The notes under the pieces: model-generated | What the model saw: only the letters and a program-made list of their open reading frames with translations | What the model was told of the DNA's origin: nothing | The model's database searches: none | Assembly (NCBI RefSeq): GCF_025840185.1 | Contig: NZ_JAMPJU010000006.1 | Span: 1-64,000, forward strand | Direction: 5' to 3' | DNA from: Brenneria izbisi | GTDB taxonomy: Bacteria; Pseudomonadota; Gammaproteobacteria; Enterobacterales; Enterobacteriaceae | DNA: 64,000 bases | Program-made: the position numbers and the translations under genes | In this document: piece by piece, positions 1-9,401 of the stretch | Layout: each line of letters begins with the position of its first letter | Numbering within the stretch: the stretch's first letter is position 1

Positions 1-76
1 GAGCGGTAGTTCAGTTGGTTAGAATACCTGCCTGTCACGCAGGGGGTCGCGGGTTCGAGTCCCGTCCGTTCCGCCA
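1..76 (+). tRNA. aspT: tRNA-Asp (GTC), first base cut off by window edge
   Basis: The sequence is a tRNA-Asp lacking only its first G. It carries the D-arm, an anticodon loop with GTC inside CCTGTCACGC, a GGTTCGAGTCC T-arm and an encoded CCA end. In E. coli this gene follows rrnC and precedes trpT, so an rRNA operon probably lies just upstream of the window. Confidence 0.97.
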
Positions 77-84
77 CCCTATTT

Positions 85-160
85 AGGGGCGTAGTTCAAT
101 TGGTAGAGCACCGGTCTCCAAAACCGGGTGTTGGGAGTTCGAGTCTCTCCGCCCCTGCCA
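85..160 (+). tRNA. trpT: tRNA-Trp (CCA)
   Basis: A 76-nt cloverleaf starts AGGGGCGTAGTTC and ends in an encoded CCA. The anticodon CCA is at 118-120 in the loop CTCCAAA. It lies 8 nt after tRNA-Asp, so the two are surely cotranscribed as in E. coli aspT-trpT. Confidence 0.97.
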
Positions 161-164
161 GATA

Positions 165-197
165 AAAACCCTTCATTTCATTATGAAGGGTTTTTTT
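165..197 (+). terminator. Rho-independent terminator after trpT
   Basis: The inverted repeat AACCCTTCAT / ATGAAGGGTT is followed directly by a run of eight T. It ends the upstream tRNA (and probably rRNA) transcript. Confidence 0.9.
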
Positions 198-214
198 TCG
201 TCCCTGTTTTCCCT

Positions 215-565
215 TTCAATATTTACTTTTTATCCTCACTGTTTTGCTTTATCGCAGAAAAAAACATTTATCCTAACCATAAATATTTAAATAACCAACC
301 CATTGCGGTAACTACTCAGACTACTTTTTACAGGGAGGCAAAAATAAGAGTCGTCATCTATTGATAGAGACCCTGATATATTCAACGGCATGAAGAAAAT
401 GTACGATTGCATTAACACCAAATATGGCTAGTCCTACGCTTGATACATTTCAGGTAATGAAAAAGGATGAGAAAAGTCGGATGAATTTATTTAAACAGAA
501 TCACGAGTATTATTACCGGGTACAGTAAAACAAAAAAGACTTGGCTACGGATATTTTCTGTGGTG
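215..565 (+). pseudogene. Remnant of ytfQ-like sugar ABC binding-protein gene (C-terminal part)
   Basis: Short stretches in shifting frames align in order with the C-terminal third of YtfQ, the periplasmic galactofuranose-binding protein. SSIDRDPDIFNGM (about 350-395) matches YtfQ GSIDGVPDIYKAM. ALTPNMASPTLDTF (from about 410) matches ELTPNMAGPAFDAL. TESRVLLPGTVK and a final LGY (about 498-545) match its end TKSTLYLPDTAK...MGY. FIAEKNI (about 253-273) may match FIKAENNGKNI further upstream. At least two frameshifts and in-frame stops separate the pieces, and no start or signal peptide remains. A 78-aa ORF at 128-364 only joins tRNA and remnant sequence and is not a gene. The YtfQ comparison is from memory, not from an alignment. 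Confidence 0.6.
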
Positions 566-589
566 AACATTTCTGCTCGTCATGATTTT

Positions 590-900
590 ATGTGAGTAAT
601 CATTCTGTCGTATTAAGCTTGTTGAGGCTTGATAGCGGCAAGATAGTGGTCTTGCTTCGGCTGAACGCTGTAGAGAAATCCACACTGATAAAAATGCTTT
701 CCGGGATTATAGTCATTCAAGTAGGGAAATTATTCTTGAAGGGATACTGATTAACTCAACTAATATAGTACATTCGCAATTATTAGATGTTGATGCGGTA
801 TATCAGCAAGAAAATCTATTGCTTAACTTATCTGTTGCAGCAAATTTATTTATGGGTCGTGATCTACCCCGGTTATCTATCGTTGATTAAAAAAATATTA
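590..900 (+). pseudogene. Remnant of ytfR-like sugar ABC ATPase gene (N-terminal part)
   Basis: Translation around 622-890 resembles the start of a YtfR/RbsA-type sugar ABC ATPase. A broken Walker A (NAVEKSTLIKMLSG instead of NGAGKSTLIKxLSG) is followed, after a frameshift, by LEGILINSTNIVHSQLL and VYQQENLLLNLSVAANLF, then MGRDLPR. E. coli YtfR has LEGQAISPKNTAHAQQL, VYQEVNLLPNMSVADNLF and IGREPKR there. The frame then hits a stop near 888, and nothing recognisable of the rest of the gene follows. It lies directly after the ytfQ remnant in the expected order, so both are fossils of one transporter operon. Confidence 0.65.
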
Positions 901-939
901 ATCGTTATCGGATTACTGCTGTTCGCTTTGAGAGGTTTA

Positions 940-984
940 TAAAAAACATTAAGCACGTTCTGATTAGCTCAGACGTGCTTAAGC
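940..984 (-). terminator. Terminator of hdfR
   Basis: The inverted repeat TTAAGCACGT (949-958) / ACGTGCTTAA (973-982) lies 12 nt past the hdfR stop. On the minus strand it is followed by TGTTTTTTAT, a good T-tract. Confidence 0.8.
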
Positions 985-995
985 AGTGTGTATTG

Positions 996-1823
996 CTACG
1001 TCGATATAGCAATCGGTGTTTTGAGTAGTTGACGAATTAGCGCCTGTTGATCACTGTTTTGTAGCCAGACGGCATAAAATGGCCGTACTACGGGCGGCGT
1101 GTCGTTTAATGCTTTCAGATGAGGATAAATCTGTAGCCAATGGCTGGGCAGGAAGGCGCAGCCGCCAGTGGTCACCAGTAGCTGGCGAGTAAGATGTGCG
1201 GACGTGGTGGTGAGCACGGGAAGTTGATCACTGAGTAATAGCCGACTTTCTTGCTGATGAAAATCAGCCCCCCATTCCAGCTTGATGTAAGGCAGATCCT
1301 GATTATTCTCGTTTTCTTCGGAGGTGAAAAGCGAGAGTGAAAAGTTGCCTAAAAGTTGGCTTGCCAATTCTTCCATTTTCGGCTGTTCTGTCGTGATCAA
1401 CAGATCCAACTGACGTTCATGCAGTTGCTTTACCAATGAGTGACGCAGTGCGATACGTGCTTCCAACTGTAGCAAAGGCCGTTTCTGATAGAGCGACTGT
1501 AACCACGGCGTAAGATAAGCCTCCCACAGTGAGGCGGTGGCGCCGACGGAGAGCAGGCTATGCTGTTGTGAACGTGCGACCTCTTTTTTGGCGATTTGCC
1601 AGGTGCCTATCAAGCTTTCCGCATAGGGTAACAGCCGCTCTCCTGCTGGCGTTAAGCGGATATTATTTCGGTGACGGGTAAATAAATTTGCACCAAGCTG
1701 GGTCTCTAACTGACGAATACGGAAACTTACCGCCGACTGTGTCAGATAAAGCGATTCTGCGGCGCGGCCAAAGTGTCGGGTCCTGCTGACTTCCAGAAAG
1801 GTTTTTAGTAATTCGGTATCCAC
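996..1823 (-). CDS. hdfR: LysR-family regulator HdfR
   Basis: This 275-aa LysR-type regulator begins [24 protein letters not shown], an N-terminal winged helix-turn-helix nearly identical in pattern to E. coli HdfR, followed by an effector-binding domain. E. coli HdfR represses flhDC and activates gltBD. I chose the GTG at 1823 because it aligns with the E. coli start (MDTELLK) and has GGAG six bases upstream. A longer reading from a TTG at 1835 would put its start inside that ribosome binding site. It is divergent from maoP, as in E. coli, with about 120 bp between them. The effector is unknown. Confidence 0.93.
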   Translation of the reverse strand: MDTELLKTFLEVSRTRHFGRAAESLYLTQSAVSFRIRQLETQLGANLFTRHRNNIRLTPAGERLLPYAESLIGTWQIAKKEVARSQQHSLLSVGATASLWEAYLTPWLQSLYQKRPLLQLEARIALRHSLVKQLHERQLDLLITTEQPKMEELASQLLGNFSLSLFTSEENENNQDLPYIKLEWGADFHQQESRLLLSDQLPVLTTTSAHLTRQLLVTTGGCAFLPSHWLQIYPHLKALNDTPPVVRPFYAVWLQNSDQQALIRQLLKTPIAIST

Positions 1824-1942
1824 GCCTATCTCCAAAAAAATTTGTCGTAATGATTTAAATGTTTTGTTTTACACAATGTCAAGCCTATCTAATACTCCGC
1901 GCCATAAACAACACGACCATAGAAGAATTAGGAGCGTGTAAG

Positions 1943-2281
1943 ATGGCGGAAAGCTTTTCTACAAATAATCGTTTTTTTGATAACAAGTTTTATCCACGTG
2001 GTTTTTCCCGGCACGGCGACTTTACTATTAAAGAAGCACAACTGTTGGAACGCCATGGTTATGCCTTTAACGAACTTGATCTGGGTAAACGTGAACCGGT
2101 TACCGAAGAAGAAGTTCAGTTTGTGGCGATGTGTCGTGGCGAGCGTAAGGCTGAAACAGACATGGAAAAAATATGGTCCAAATATCTGGATCGTATCCGT
2201 CGTCCCAAGCGTTTCCACACGTTGTCCGGTGGTAAGCCGCAAATGGACGCGGTTGAAGAATACACCGAAAGTGATGATTAG
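1943..2281 (+). CDS. maoP: Macrodomain Ori organisation protein MaoP (YifE)
   Basis: The 112-aa product starts [20 protein letters not shown] and matches E. coli MaoP (112 aa) along its whole length, including [22 protein letters not shown] and the acidic tail EEYTESDD. MaoP acts with a short site, maoS, to constrain long-range DNA interactions in the Ori macrodomain. The ATG at 1943 follows TTAGGAGCGTGTAAG, a clear ribosome binding site. An upstream in-frame start at 1859 would add 28 residues with no counterpart in the family. I did not identify maoS with confidence. Confidence 0.95.
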   Translation: MAESFSTNNRFFDNKFYPRGFSRHGDFTIKEAQLLERHGYAFNELDLGKREPVTEEEVQFVAMCRGERKAETDMEKIWSKYLDRIRRPKRFHTLSGGKPQMDAVEEYTESDD

Positions 2282-2287
2282 TAATAA

Positions 2288-2312
2288 AATGGGGCGAAAG
2301 CCCTATTTTTTA
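2288..2312 (+). terminator. Weak terminator after maoP
   Basis: GGGGC-gaaa-GCCCT forms a short GNRA-capped hairpin followed by ATTTTTTA, seven bases past the maoP stop. Confidence 0.6.
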
Positions 2313-2446
2313 CGATGAGCATCCTTGTCCATCACTTTCTGGGCGGTAGCTGCGCAATGCTAAAAATACGCCTGACATTATTTATTCCTAATCTTCAAAC
2401 GTTAATCGCTTCATGTGCATCTTTCCTGGAAACCGAGCAGTTATTC

Positions 2447-3973
2447 TCATCCAAGGCTTTTGTGTAGTTGTATTAACAGGCGATCCATACATCGATAACT
2501 GAGTGCTTCAGCAAGGTGATTTTTCTGAATCTCAGATTGATCGGCGAGATCGGCAATGGTGCGGGCAACTTTTAATATTCTGTGCCAGGCGCGTACTGAT
2601 AATCCCAGCTTGCTCATCACCTCTTCCAGATAACCAGCATCTTCCGATTTTAACTGGCAGTATTTCTCGATTTCATTCGGCTTCAGTAGCGCATTGATTT
2701 TATTGGCACGGTGGATTTGCCGCTGTCTTGCTGCCAGCACGCGTGCCCTGACGGTGGCGCTGCTTTCCCCGTGAGCGCTTTGCTGGCGTAGGACACCAGG
2801 CGGCAATAATGGCACTTCAATAGAGATATCAAAGCGATCCAGAAACGGGCCGGACAGTTTGCTGAGATAACGCAGAATTTGCTGCGCTGGAAGGCGGTTA
2901 TGTATCCCCTGATAATGACCCGAAGGACTTGGGTTCATGGCGGCAACAAGTTGAACACGTGCGGGATAACGAACTTTGGCGCGAGTCCGGGAAATAACGA
3001 TCTCACCCGATTCCAGCGGCTCTCGCAGTGCGTCTAAAACCCGTCTTTCGAACTCTGGAAGTTCATCCAGAAACAAAACGCCATTATGTGCGAGGGAAAT
3101 CTCCCCTGGTTTGGGCAGCGATCCTCCGCCGACAAGCGCCGTCATGGAGGCGCTATGATGCGGGGCTCTGAATGGTCGTACACGCCAGTGTTTCATGATC
3201 GCATCGATATTGATCAAACAGTTTATTGCTGCGCTTTCCAGCGCTTCTTCATCGCTCAATGGCGGCATCAGGTCACCAAGTCGGCTGGCCAGCATGGTTT
3301 TCCCTGTACCGGGCGGACCGAGCAGCAACAGATTATGGCCGCCAGCGGCAGTGATCTCCAGTGCCCGTTTTGCCTGCTCCTGACCAATAATATCTTTTAG
3401 ATCAGGCGCGTCATCATCGGTCACGGTTTGCAGAAGAACATCACGGCTACTGAGTAATGCTTCCTCACTCTGCAAGAAAGCACAAACCTGCAACAGATGT
3501 TCGGCCATCAGCACGTCTCCCTGAGGGATAAGCGCCATTTCCTGCTTATTGTCTTCAGGCAAGATCAGTTGGCGACCGGATTTTATGGCAGCCAGCGCCG
3601 CTGGGATTGCGCCGTTTACGCCACGTAAAGTACCTGAAAGGCCTAACTCGCCAAGAAACTCATACCGGCTGAGTCTTGTGCCGTCAATTTGTTCTGAGGC
3701 CGCCAGAATCGCCAGAGCGATAGGGAGATCGTAACGCCCGCCTTCTTTCGGCAGATCGGCTGGCGCAAGATTTACCGTTATCCGCTTAGCGGGGAACGTA
3801 AAACCGCAATTAATCAGCGCGCTGCGCACGCGATCGCGAGCCTCTTTGACGGTGGTTTCGGGTAAACCAACCAGGGTTAATGCCGGTAATCCACTGCTGA
3901 TGTGTACCTCAATGTTCACATCCGGCGCCTGTACGCCTATCATCGCCCGTGTGTAGGTAACCGCCAGTGACAT
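2447..3973 (-). CDS. comM: YifB/ComM-family AAA+ ATPase (Mg-chelatase-like)
   Basis: This 508-aa protein has the family layout. An N-terminal Lon-protease-like fold covers about residues 20-170. An AAA+ Mg-chelatase domain follows with Walker A GPPGTGKT (about 218-225), FRAPHHSAS, a Walker B ending in LFLDELPEF, and a C-terminal Mg-chelatase helical region. Homologues (ComM) are hexameric helicases that drive branch migration in natural transformation. In enterobacteria the gene is called yifB and its physiological role is less clear. The ATG at 3973 has GGAG upstream. The gene is divergent from ilvL, matching the E. coli order. Confidence 0.93.
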   Translation of the reverse strand: MSLAVTYTRAMIGVQAPDVNIEVHISSGLPALTLVGLPETTVKEARDRVRSALINCGFTFPAKRITVNLAPADLPKEGGRYDLPIALAILAASEQIDGTRLSRYEFLGELGLSGTLRGVNGAIPAALAAIKSGRQLILPEDNKQEMALIPQGDVLMAEHLLQVCAFLQSEEALLSSRDVLLQTVTDDDAPDLKDIIGQEQAKRALEITAAGGHNLLLLGPPGTGKTMLASRLGDLMPPLSDEEALESAAINCLINIDAIMKHWRVRPFRAPHHSASMTALVGGGSLPKPGEISLAHNGVLFLDELPEFERRVLDALREPLESGEIVISRTRAKVRYPARVQLVAAMNPSPSGHYQGIHNRLPAQQILRYLSKLSGPFLDRFDISIEVPLLPPGVLRQQSAHGESSATVRARVLAARQRQIHRANKINALLKPNEIEKYCQLKSEDAGYLEEVMSKLGLSVRAWHRILKVARTIADLADQSEIQKNHLAEALSYRCMDRLLIQLHKSLG

Positions 3974-4325
3974 CTATTCTCCTCCTTGTGTATGGCGACA
4001 TAATGCGCTATCACCCCGCTTGCCGGGAGCATGTCGTGATGAGTTTGCGAAGGCGGAGCAAGGAAGTTTTTTCTCTCTCATTGCGTTACCGCATTTGTGC
4101 GAGCCGTATCGCGGTTTCTAATGACAAGAGAGGGGATACCCGATAATTTCCCCTGATCCGATGGAAATAAACGAAAATTACTCTACCCTATGATTAGACT
4201 GTGTTTTTTAATGTTCTGACGCTGCCGCTTAAAATTGATCATGCAAAAAATGGTTGTCATCTAATGACTGACTGTGATAACTCTGTAGGTATTCGTTCAA
4301 CAGTGGGTTACTGAACAGCCTATTT
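3974..4325 (+). promoter_or_regulatory. comM-ilvL intergenic region with candidate ilv promoter
   Basis: The 352-bp gap has no credible ORF. The best promoter candidate for the ilv operon is TTGTCA (4254-4259), 16 nt, GATAAC (4276-4281), which would give a leader of roughly 38 nt before ilvL. AT-rich sequence just upstream (4200-4250) would suit an UP element or IHF-type activation, which is known for E. coli ilv but not shown here. The promoter assignment is inference. Confidence 0.4.
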
Positions 4326-4424
4326 ATGAAAGCCCTATCCCTGGTGATTAGCCTAGTCGTGATTAGCGTGGTGGTGATTATTATCCCACCGTGCGGGGCA
4401 GCACTTGGACGAAGAATGGCTTAG
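4326..4424 (+). CDS. ilvL: ilv operon leader peptide IlvL
   Basis: A 32-aa ORF runs MKALSLVISLVVISVVVIII followed by PPCGAALGRRMA. It is nearly the E. coli IlvL peptide (MTALLRVISLVVISVV...PPCGAALGRGKA). Fifteen of its 32 residues are Leu, Val or Ile, and the VVVIII run is the control segment. Ribosome stalling there, when charged Ile, Val or Leu tRNAs are scarce, prevents formation of the attenuator hairpin downstream. Confidence 0.96.
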   Translation: MKALSLVISLVVISVVVIIIPPCGAALGRRMA

Positions 4425-4445
4425 AAATCAAGCCCGAATTCAAGA

Positions 4446-4478
4446 AAACCCCCGCACCGTAAGGTCGGGGGTTTTTTA
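4446..4478 (+). terminator. ilv attenuator terminator
   Basis: A GC-rich hairpin (ACCCCCGCACC / GGTCGGGGGT) is followed by TTTTTTATT, 22 nt past the IlvL stop and about 90 nt before ilvG. Position, strength and leader peptide together identify the transcription attenuator of the ilvGMEDA operon. Confidence 0.95.
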
Positions 4479-4564
4479 TTGGGCGCAATGTCTAACGTAA
4501 GGGAACAGATGATGAGTAGTAGCGTAAAATCCTGTTATTCCAACAAAAGCTTGGGGGAATAACG

Positions 4565-6211
4565 ATGAATGGGGCAAGGTGGGTGGTACAAGCGTTGCGA
4601 GCGCAGGGAGTGGAAACCGTATTCGGTTATCCAGGGGGCGCGATAATGCCCGTCTATGATGCACTTTATGACGGTGGCGTAAGACATCTACTGTGTCGCC
4701 ATGAGCAAGGCGCAGCAATGGCGGCGATCGGTTATGCGCGGGCAACAGGGAAAGTTGGCGTGTGTATTGCCACATCAGGTCCCGGCGCAACCAATCTGAT
4801 CACCGGGCTGGCCGATGCTTTGCTGGACTCTGTTCCCGTTGTCGCTATCACCGGTCAGGTCGGTTCGTCGCTGATTGGTACGGACGCTTTTCAGGAGATC
4901 GACGTACTAGGACTTTCTCTGGCCTGCACTAAGCACAGTTTTCTGGTTGAGTCGCTGGAGTCGTTGCCGGAGGTGATGGCCGAAGCGTTCGCCATTGCCA
5001 GCAGTGGTCGCCCCGGTCCGGTTCTGGTGGATATTCCAAAAGATATCCAACTGGCTGTCGGGGATTTCGCGCCGCACGTTGCGGCGGTTGACAGCGGTTT
5101 TGATTTCCCGGATCAGGAAATTGCATTGGCGCGTGAGATGATATCGCAGGCGAAAAAACCCGTGTTATATGCTGGAGGCGGTGTCGGCATAGCGCAGGCG
5201 GTGCCCGCCTTGCGCCAGTTTCTGGCGATGACCGATATGCCTTCCGTGGTGACGCTGAAAGGGTTGGGGGCTGTTGACGCCGAACATCCTTACTATCTTG
5301 GCATGATTGGCATGCACGGCACTAAAGCCGCCAACCTGATGGTGCAGCAGTGCGACCTGTTGATCGCCGTCGGATCGCGGTTTGATGATCGTGTGACTGG
5401 CAAACTGAACGCCTTCGCGCCCCATGCCAATGTGATCCACATGGATATCGATCCGGCTGAACTGAGTAAATTACGTCAAGCTAATGTGGCGTTGCAAGGC
5501 GACCTGAAAGCGTTATTGCCCGCGCTGCAACAATCGCTGAACATCGCTGACTGGCAACAGCAAGCTTCGATGATGAAGGCGGAGTACCCCTGGCGCTATG
5601 ATCATCCAGGGCAGGCTATTTATGCGCCAGCCTTGCTGAAGTCTATCTCCGATCGTATGGATAAAGATACCGTGGTGACGACGGATGTCGGTCAGCATCA
5701 GATGTGGGCTGCTCAACATATGACATTCAGCCGCCCGGAAAATTTCATCACGTCCAGCGGCCTCGGCACCATGGGTTTTGGCGTGCCTGCCGCGGTTGGC
5801 GCGCAGGTCGCCCGCCCGGAGGATACGGTAATTTGTATCTCCGGTGACGGTTCTTTTATGATGAATGTTCAGGAACTGGGCACCATCAAGCGAAAACGGC
5901 TGCCGCTGAAAATCGTCTTGCTGGATAACCAACGGTTAGGCATGGTGAGGCAATGGCAGCAGCTGTTTTTTGATGAACGCTACAGTGAAACGAACCTCTC
6001 CGATAACCCTGATTTTCTGACGTTGGCAAGTGCTTTTGCTATCCCCGGCCAACGTATCACGCGTAAAGACCAGATTGATGCAGCATTGGATGCCCTGTTT
6101 AACAGCGAAGGGCCATATTTACTGCATGTCTCCATCGATGAATATGAAAATGTCTGGCCTCTCGTTCCCCCCGGCGCTGGTAATGAAACCATGTTGGATA
6201 AAACCGAGTAA
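4565..6211 (+). CDS. ilvG: Acetolactate synthase II, catalytic subunit
   Basis: This 548-aa ThDP enzyme condenses pyruvate with pyruvate or 2-ketobutyrate, the first common step of Val, Leu and Ile synthesis. The length equals intact E. coli IlvG. The catalytic Glu47 sits in [10 protein letters not shown], and the ThDP/Mg motif GDGSFMMN...LLDN lies in the C-terminal third. The frame is open throughout, unlike E. coli K-12, where ilvG is frameshifted. Start ATG 4565 follows GGGGGAATAACG. It is the first structural gene of ilvGMEDA, with the small subunit 38 nt downstream. Confidence 0.97.
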   Translation: MNGARWVVQALRAQGVETVFGYPGGAIMPVYDALYDGGVRHLLCRHEQGAAMAAIGYARATGKVGVCIATSGPGATNLITGLADALLDSVPVVAITGQVGSSLIGTDAFQEIDVLGLSLACTKHSFLVESLESLPEVMAEAFAIASSGRPGPVLVDIPKDIQLAVGDFAPHVAAVDSGFDFPDQEIALAREMISQAKKPVLYAGGGVGIAQAVPALRQFLAMTDMPSVVTLKGLGAVDAEHPYYLGMIGMHGTKAANLMVQQCDLLIAVGSRFDDRVTGKLNAFAPHANVIHMDIDPAELSKLRQANVALQGDLKALLPALQQSLNIADWQQQASMMKAEYPWRYDHPGQAIYAPALLKSISDRMDKDTVVTTDVGQHQMWAAQHMTFSRPENFITSSGLGTMGFGVPAAVGAQVARPEDTVICISGDGSFMMNVQELGTIKRKRLPLKIVLLDNQRLGMVRQWQQLFFDERYSETNLSDNPDFLTLASAFAIPGQRITRKDQIDAALDALFNSEGPYLLHVSIDEYENVWPLVPPGAGNETMLDKTE

Positions 6212-6249
6212 TGGCTGGCCACAATAGGATAAGTGTTGGAGAAAACAGA

Positions 6250-6510
6250 ATGACACATCATCAACTTTCCATTCAGGCGCGCTTCCGTCCCGAAGTTCTG
6301 GAGCGTGTATTACGCGTTACCCGCCACCGCGGTTTTAAAGTATGCGCCATGAATATGGTGCATACGACGAATAATGAGCAGATTAATATTGAACTGACCG
6401 TTGCCAGCCACCGTCCGGTGGATCTATTGTCGGCTCAATTAAGTAAATTGTTGGATATCTCTAATATCGATATTCAGCCGATGACAGCGACGCAACAGAT
6501 CAGTGCTTAA
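6250..6510 (+). CDS. ilvM: Acetolactate synthase II, regulatory small subunit
   Basis: The 86-aa protein is a single ACT-like domain. ARFRPEVLERVLRVTRHRGF matches the E. coli IlvM core ARFNPETLERVLRVVRHRGF, and the tail has INIELTVASHRPVDLL. It binds IlvG and is needed for full AHAS II activity. ATG 6250 is preceded by GGAGAAAACAGA and aligns with the family start. A longer frame from 6211 overlaps the ilvG stop and adds 13 unsupported residues. Confidence 0.95.
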   Translation: MTHHQLSIQARFRPEVLERVLRVTRHRGFKVCAMNMVHTTNNEQINIELTVASHRPVDLLSAQLSKLLDISNIDIQPMTATQQISA

Positions 6511-6535
6511 CGTACAAGTGAAGGGAAAATAAAGA

Positions 6536-7462
6536 ATGACCAAGAAAGCTGATTACATTTGGTTTAACGGGGAAATGGTGCCGTGGGCGGAAGCGAAAGT
6601 ACACGTCATGTCGCACGCATTGCATTATGGCACCTCGGTGTTTGAAGGGGTTCGTTGCTATAGTTCGCATCAGGGGCCGGTGGTGTTCCGCCATCGCGAA
6701 CATATGCAGCGTCTGCATGATTCGGCAAAAATCTACCGTATGCCGGTACAGCAAAGCGTTGACGAACTGATGGAAGCCTGCCGGGAAACGCTGCGCAAGA
6801 ATAATCTGACCAGCGCCTATATTCGTCCGTTGGTATTTGTCGGCGATGTTGGCATGGGCGTCAACCCGCCAGACGGCTATAAAACCGACGTCATTATCGC
6901 GGCATTTCCGTGGGGCGCCTATCTGGGTGAAGAAGCGCTGGATCAGGGCATTGACGCCATGGTTTCCTCCTGGCACCGTGTGGCGGCGAATACCATCCCT
7001 ACTGCGGCGAAAGCGGGCGGTAATTATCTTTCTTCGTTATTGGTGGGAAGTGAAGCTCGTCGTCATGGCTATCAGGAAGGGATTGCGCTGGATGTACACG
7101 GCTATGTGTCGGAAGGCGCGGGTGAAAACCTGTTTGAAGTGAAAGACGGCATTCTTTTCACGCCACCCTTTACCTCGTCCGCGTTGCCCGGTATTACGCG
7201 CGACGCCATCATCAAACTGGCGAAAGATTTGGGCTTCGAAATCCGTGAACAGGTGCTGTCTCGCGAGTCGCTGTATCTGGCCGACGAAGTGTTTATGTCC
7301 GGTACGGCGGCGGAAATCACGCCAGTGCGCAGTGTGGACGGTATTCAGGTGGGGATCGGCAAATGTGGGCCGGTGACGAAAAAATTGCAGCAGGCGTTCT
7401 TTGGCCTGTTCACCGGTGAGACGGAAGATAAATGGGGCTGGCTGGATCCGGTAAATCGTTAA
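6536..7462 (+). CDS. ilvE: Branched-chain amino acid aminotransferase
   Basis: This 308-aa fold-type IV PLP enzyme carries out the last step of Ile, Val and Leu synthesis by transferring the amino group from glutamate. The PLP lysine is K159 in PTAAKAGGNYLSS. Family motifs FEGVRCY, EGAGENLFEV and FMSGTAAEITPV are present. It is one residue shorter than E. coli IlvE and lies 25 nt after ilvM. A gap of 83 nt before ilvD leaves room for an internal site, but I see no clear promoter there. Confidence 0.97.
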   Translation: MTKKADYIWFNGEMVPWAEAKVHVMSHALHYGTSVFEGVRCYSSHQGPVVFRHREHMQRLHDSAKIYRMPVQQSVDELMEACRETLRKNNLTSAYIRPLVFVGDVGMGVNPPDGYKTDVIIAAFPWGAYLGEEALDQGIDAMVSSWHRVAANTIPTAAKAGGNYLSSLLVGSEARRHGYQEGIALDVHGYVSEGAGENLFEVKDGILFTPPFTSSALPGITRDAIIKLAKDLGFEIREQVLSRESLYLADEVFMSGTAAEITPVRSVDGIQVGIGKCGPVTKKLQQAFFGLFTGETEDKWGWLDPVNR

Positions 7463-7545
7463 TAGATTGTTAATTAATAGACATAAGATCAGGCGGTGGT
7501 TCATTTCACCATCGTCCATTACGTTATTATTGGAGTAATAAGAGC

Positions 7546-9396
7546 ATGCCTAAGTACCGTTCAGCCACCACCACGCATGGCCGTAATATGGCGGGCGCCA
7601 GAGCCTTGTGGCGCGCCACCGGGATGACCGACGACGATTTTGGCAAACCCATCATCGCGGTGGTTAACTCCTTCACCCAGTTTGTTCCCGGCCATGTGCA
7701 TTTACGCGATCTAGGGAAACTGGTCGCCGAGCAAATCGAGGCCTCCGGCGGTGTCGCTAAAGAATTCAATACGATAGCGGTTGATGATGGTATCGCCATG
7801 GGGCATGGCGGCATGCTCTATTCTCTGCCTTCCCGTGAATTGATCGCCGACTCGGTGGAATATATGGTTAATGCGCACTGTGCCGATGCGATGGTGTGTA
7901 TTTCCAACTGCGATAAAATCACGCCCGGCATGTTGATGGCATCGCTGCGCCTGAACATTCCGGTGATTTTTGTTTCCGGTGGGCCAATGGAAGCCGGAAA
8001 AACCAAATTATCCAATCAGATCATTAAGCTGGATTTGGTGGATGCCATGATCCAGGGCGCCAATCCGAATGTCAGCGACGCCGACAGCGATCAGATTGAG
8101 CGCTCCGCCTGCCCGACTTGCGGTTCCTGTTCCGGGATGTTCACCGCCAACTCCATGAACTGTCTGACCGAAGCGTTGGGGCTGTCTCAGCCGGGGAATG
8201 GTTCGCTGCTGGCGACGCATGCCGATCGTAAGGAATTGTTCCTGAATGCGGGCAAACGAATTGTCGGTCTGGCGAAACGCTATTACGAGCAGGATGATGA
8301 AAGCGTGCTGCCGCGCAATATCGCCAACAAAGCGGCGTTTGAAAACGCCATGACGCTGGATATCGCCATGGGCGGTTCCACCAATACCGTGCTGCATCTG
8401 CTGGCGGCGGCGCAGGAAGGCGAAGTCGATTTCACCATGACCGATATCGATCGTCTGTCCCGGCAAGTGCCGCACTTGTGTAAGGTCGCGCCGAGCACGC
8501 AGAAATATCATATGGAAGACGTGCATCGTGCGGGGGGCGTCATCGGTATTCTGGGCGAACTGGACAGAGCGGGCTTGCTGAACCGGGATGTGAATAACGT
8601 GCTGGGCAAAACGCTGCCGCAAACGCTGGAAGCCTATGACGTGATGTTGACGCAGGATGAGAGCGTGAGAAGCATGTATTCCGCAGGTCCGGCGGGTATC
8701 CGCACCACCAAAGCATTTTCGCAGGATTGCCGTTGGGATTCGCTGGATACCGATCGTCAGCAAGGGTGCATTCGTTCCCGCGAATTTGCCTACAGTCAGG
8801 ACGGCGGGCTGGCGGTGTTGTACGGCAATCTGGCGGAAAATGGCTGTATCGTGAAGACGGCGGGGGTGGATGAAGGCAGCCTGGTATTCCGTGGCCCGGC
8901 TAAAGTTTATGAAAGTCAGGATGATGCCGTGGAAGCGATCCTGGGCGGCAAGGTAGTGGCGGGCGATGTGGTGGTGATCCGTTACGAAGGGCCGAAAGGG
9001 GGGCCGGGCATGCAGGAAATGCTGTATCCGACCAGCTTCCTGAAATCAATGGGGTTAGGCAAGCAGTGCGCACTGATTACGGATGGCCGCTTTTCCGGCG
9101 GAACTTCCGGTCTATCCATCGGTCATGCTTCGCCGGAAGCGGCCAGCGGCGGCACCATTGGTCTGGTACAGGACGGCGACATGATTGCCATCGATATTCC
9201 GCAGCGCAGCATCGTACTGGACGTAGCCGACAGTGAGTTGGCCCGCCGCCGCGAAGCGGAGGAAGCACGGGGCGAGGCGGCCTGGACGCCGCATCATCGT
9301 GACCGTCAGGTTTCTTTTGCCCTGCGCGCCTACGCGAGTCTGGCGACCAGCGCCGATAAAGGGGCTGTTCGCGATAAGAGTAAGCTGGGAGGCTGA
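7546..9396 (+). CDS. ilvD: Dihydroxy-acid dehydratase
   Basis: This 616-aa Fe-S enzyme dehydrates 2,3-dihydroxy acids to 2-keto acids in Val and Ile synthesis. Conserved cysteines lie in [12 protein letters not shown] (C118, C122) and [12 protein letters not shown] (C189, C192, C195). K124 sits in the DKI motif, and the C-terminal [14 protein letters not shown] motif is intact. Length equals E. coli IlvD. A GGAG ribosome site precedes ATG 7546. Five bases separate its stop from ilvA. Confidence 0.97.
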   Translation: MPKYRSATTTHGRNMAGARALWRATGMTDDDFGKPIIAVVNSFTQFVPGHVHLRDLGKLVAEQIEASGGVAKEFNTIAVDDGIAMGHGGMLYSLPSRELIADSVEYMVNAHCADAMVCISNCDKITPGMLMASLRLNIPVIFVSGGPMEAGKTKLSNQIIKLDLVDAMIQGANPNVSDADSDQIERSACPTCGSCSGMFTANSMNCLTEALGLSQPGNGSLLATHADRKELFLNAGKRIVGLAKRYYEQDDESVLPRNIANKAAFENAMTLDIAMGGSTNTVLHLLAAAQEGEVDFTMTDIDRLSRQVPHLCKVAPSTQKYHMEDVHRAGGVIGILGELDRAGLLNRDVNNVLGKTLPQTLEAYDVMLTQDESVRSMYSAGPAGIRTTKAFSQDCRWDSLDTDRQQGCIRSREFAYSQDGGLAVLYGNLAENGCIVKTAGVDEGSLVFRGPAKVYESQDDAVEAILGGKVVAGDVVVIRYEGPKGGPGMQEMLYPTSFLKSMGLGKQCALITDGRFSGGTSGLSIGHASPEAASGGTIGLVQDGDMIAIDIPQRSIVLDVADSELARRREAEEARGEAAWTPHHRDRQVSFALRAYASLATSADKGAVRDKSKLGG

Positions 9397-9401
9397 TTCT
9401 G

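Noticed and set aside
128-364. 78-aa plus-strand ORF
   Set aside because: It begins inside tRNA-Trp and runs through the terminator; only its second half has meaning, as part of the decayed ytfQ-like remnant.
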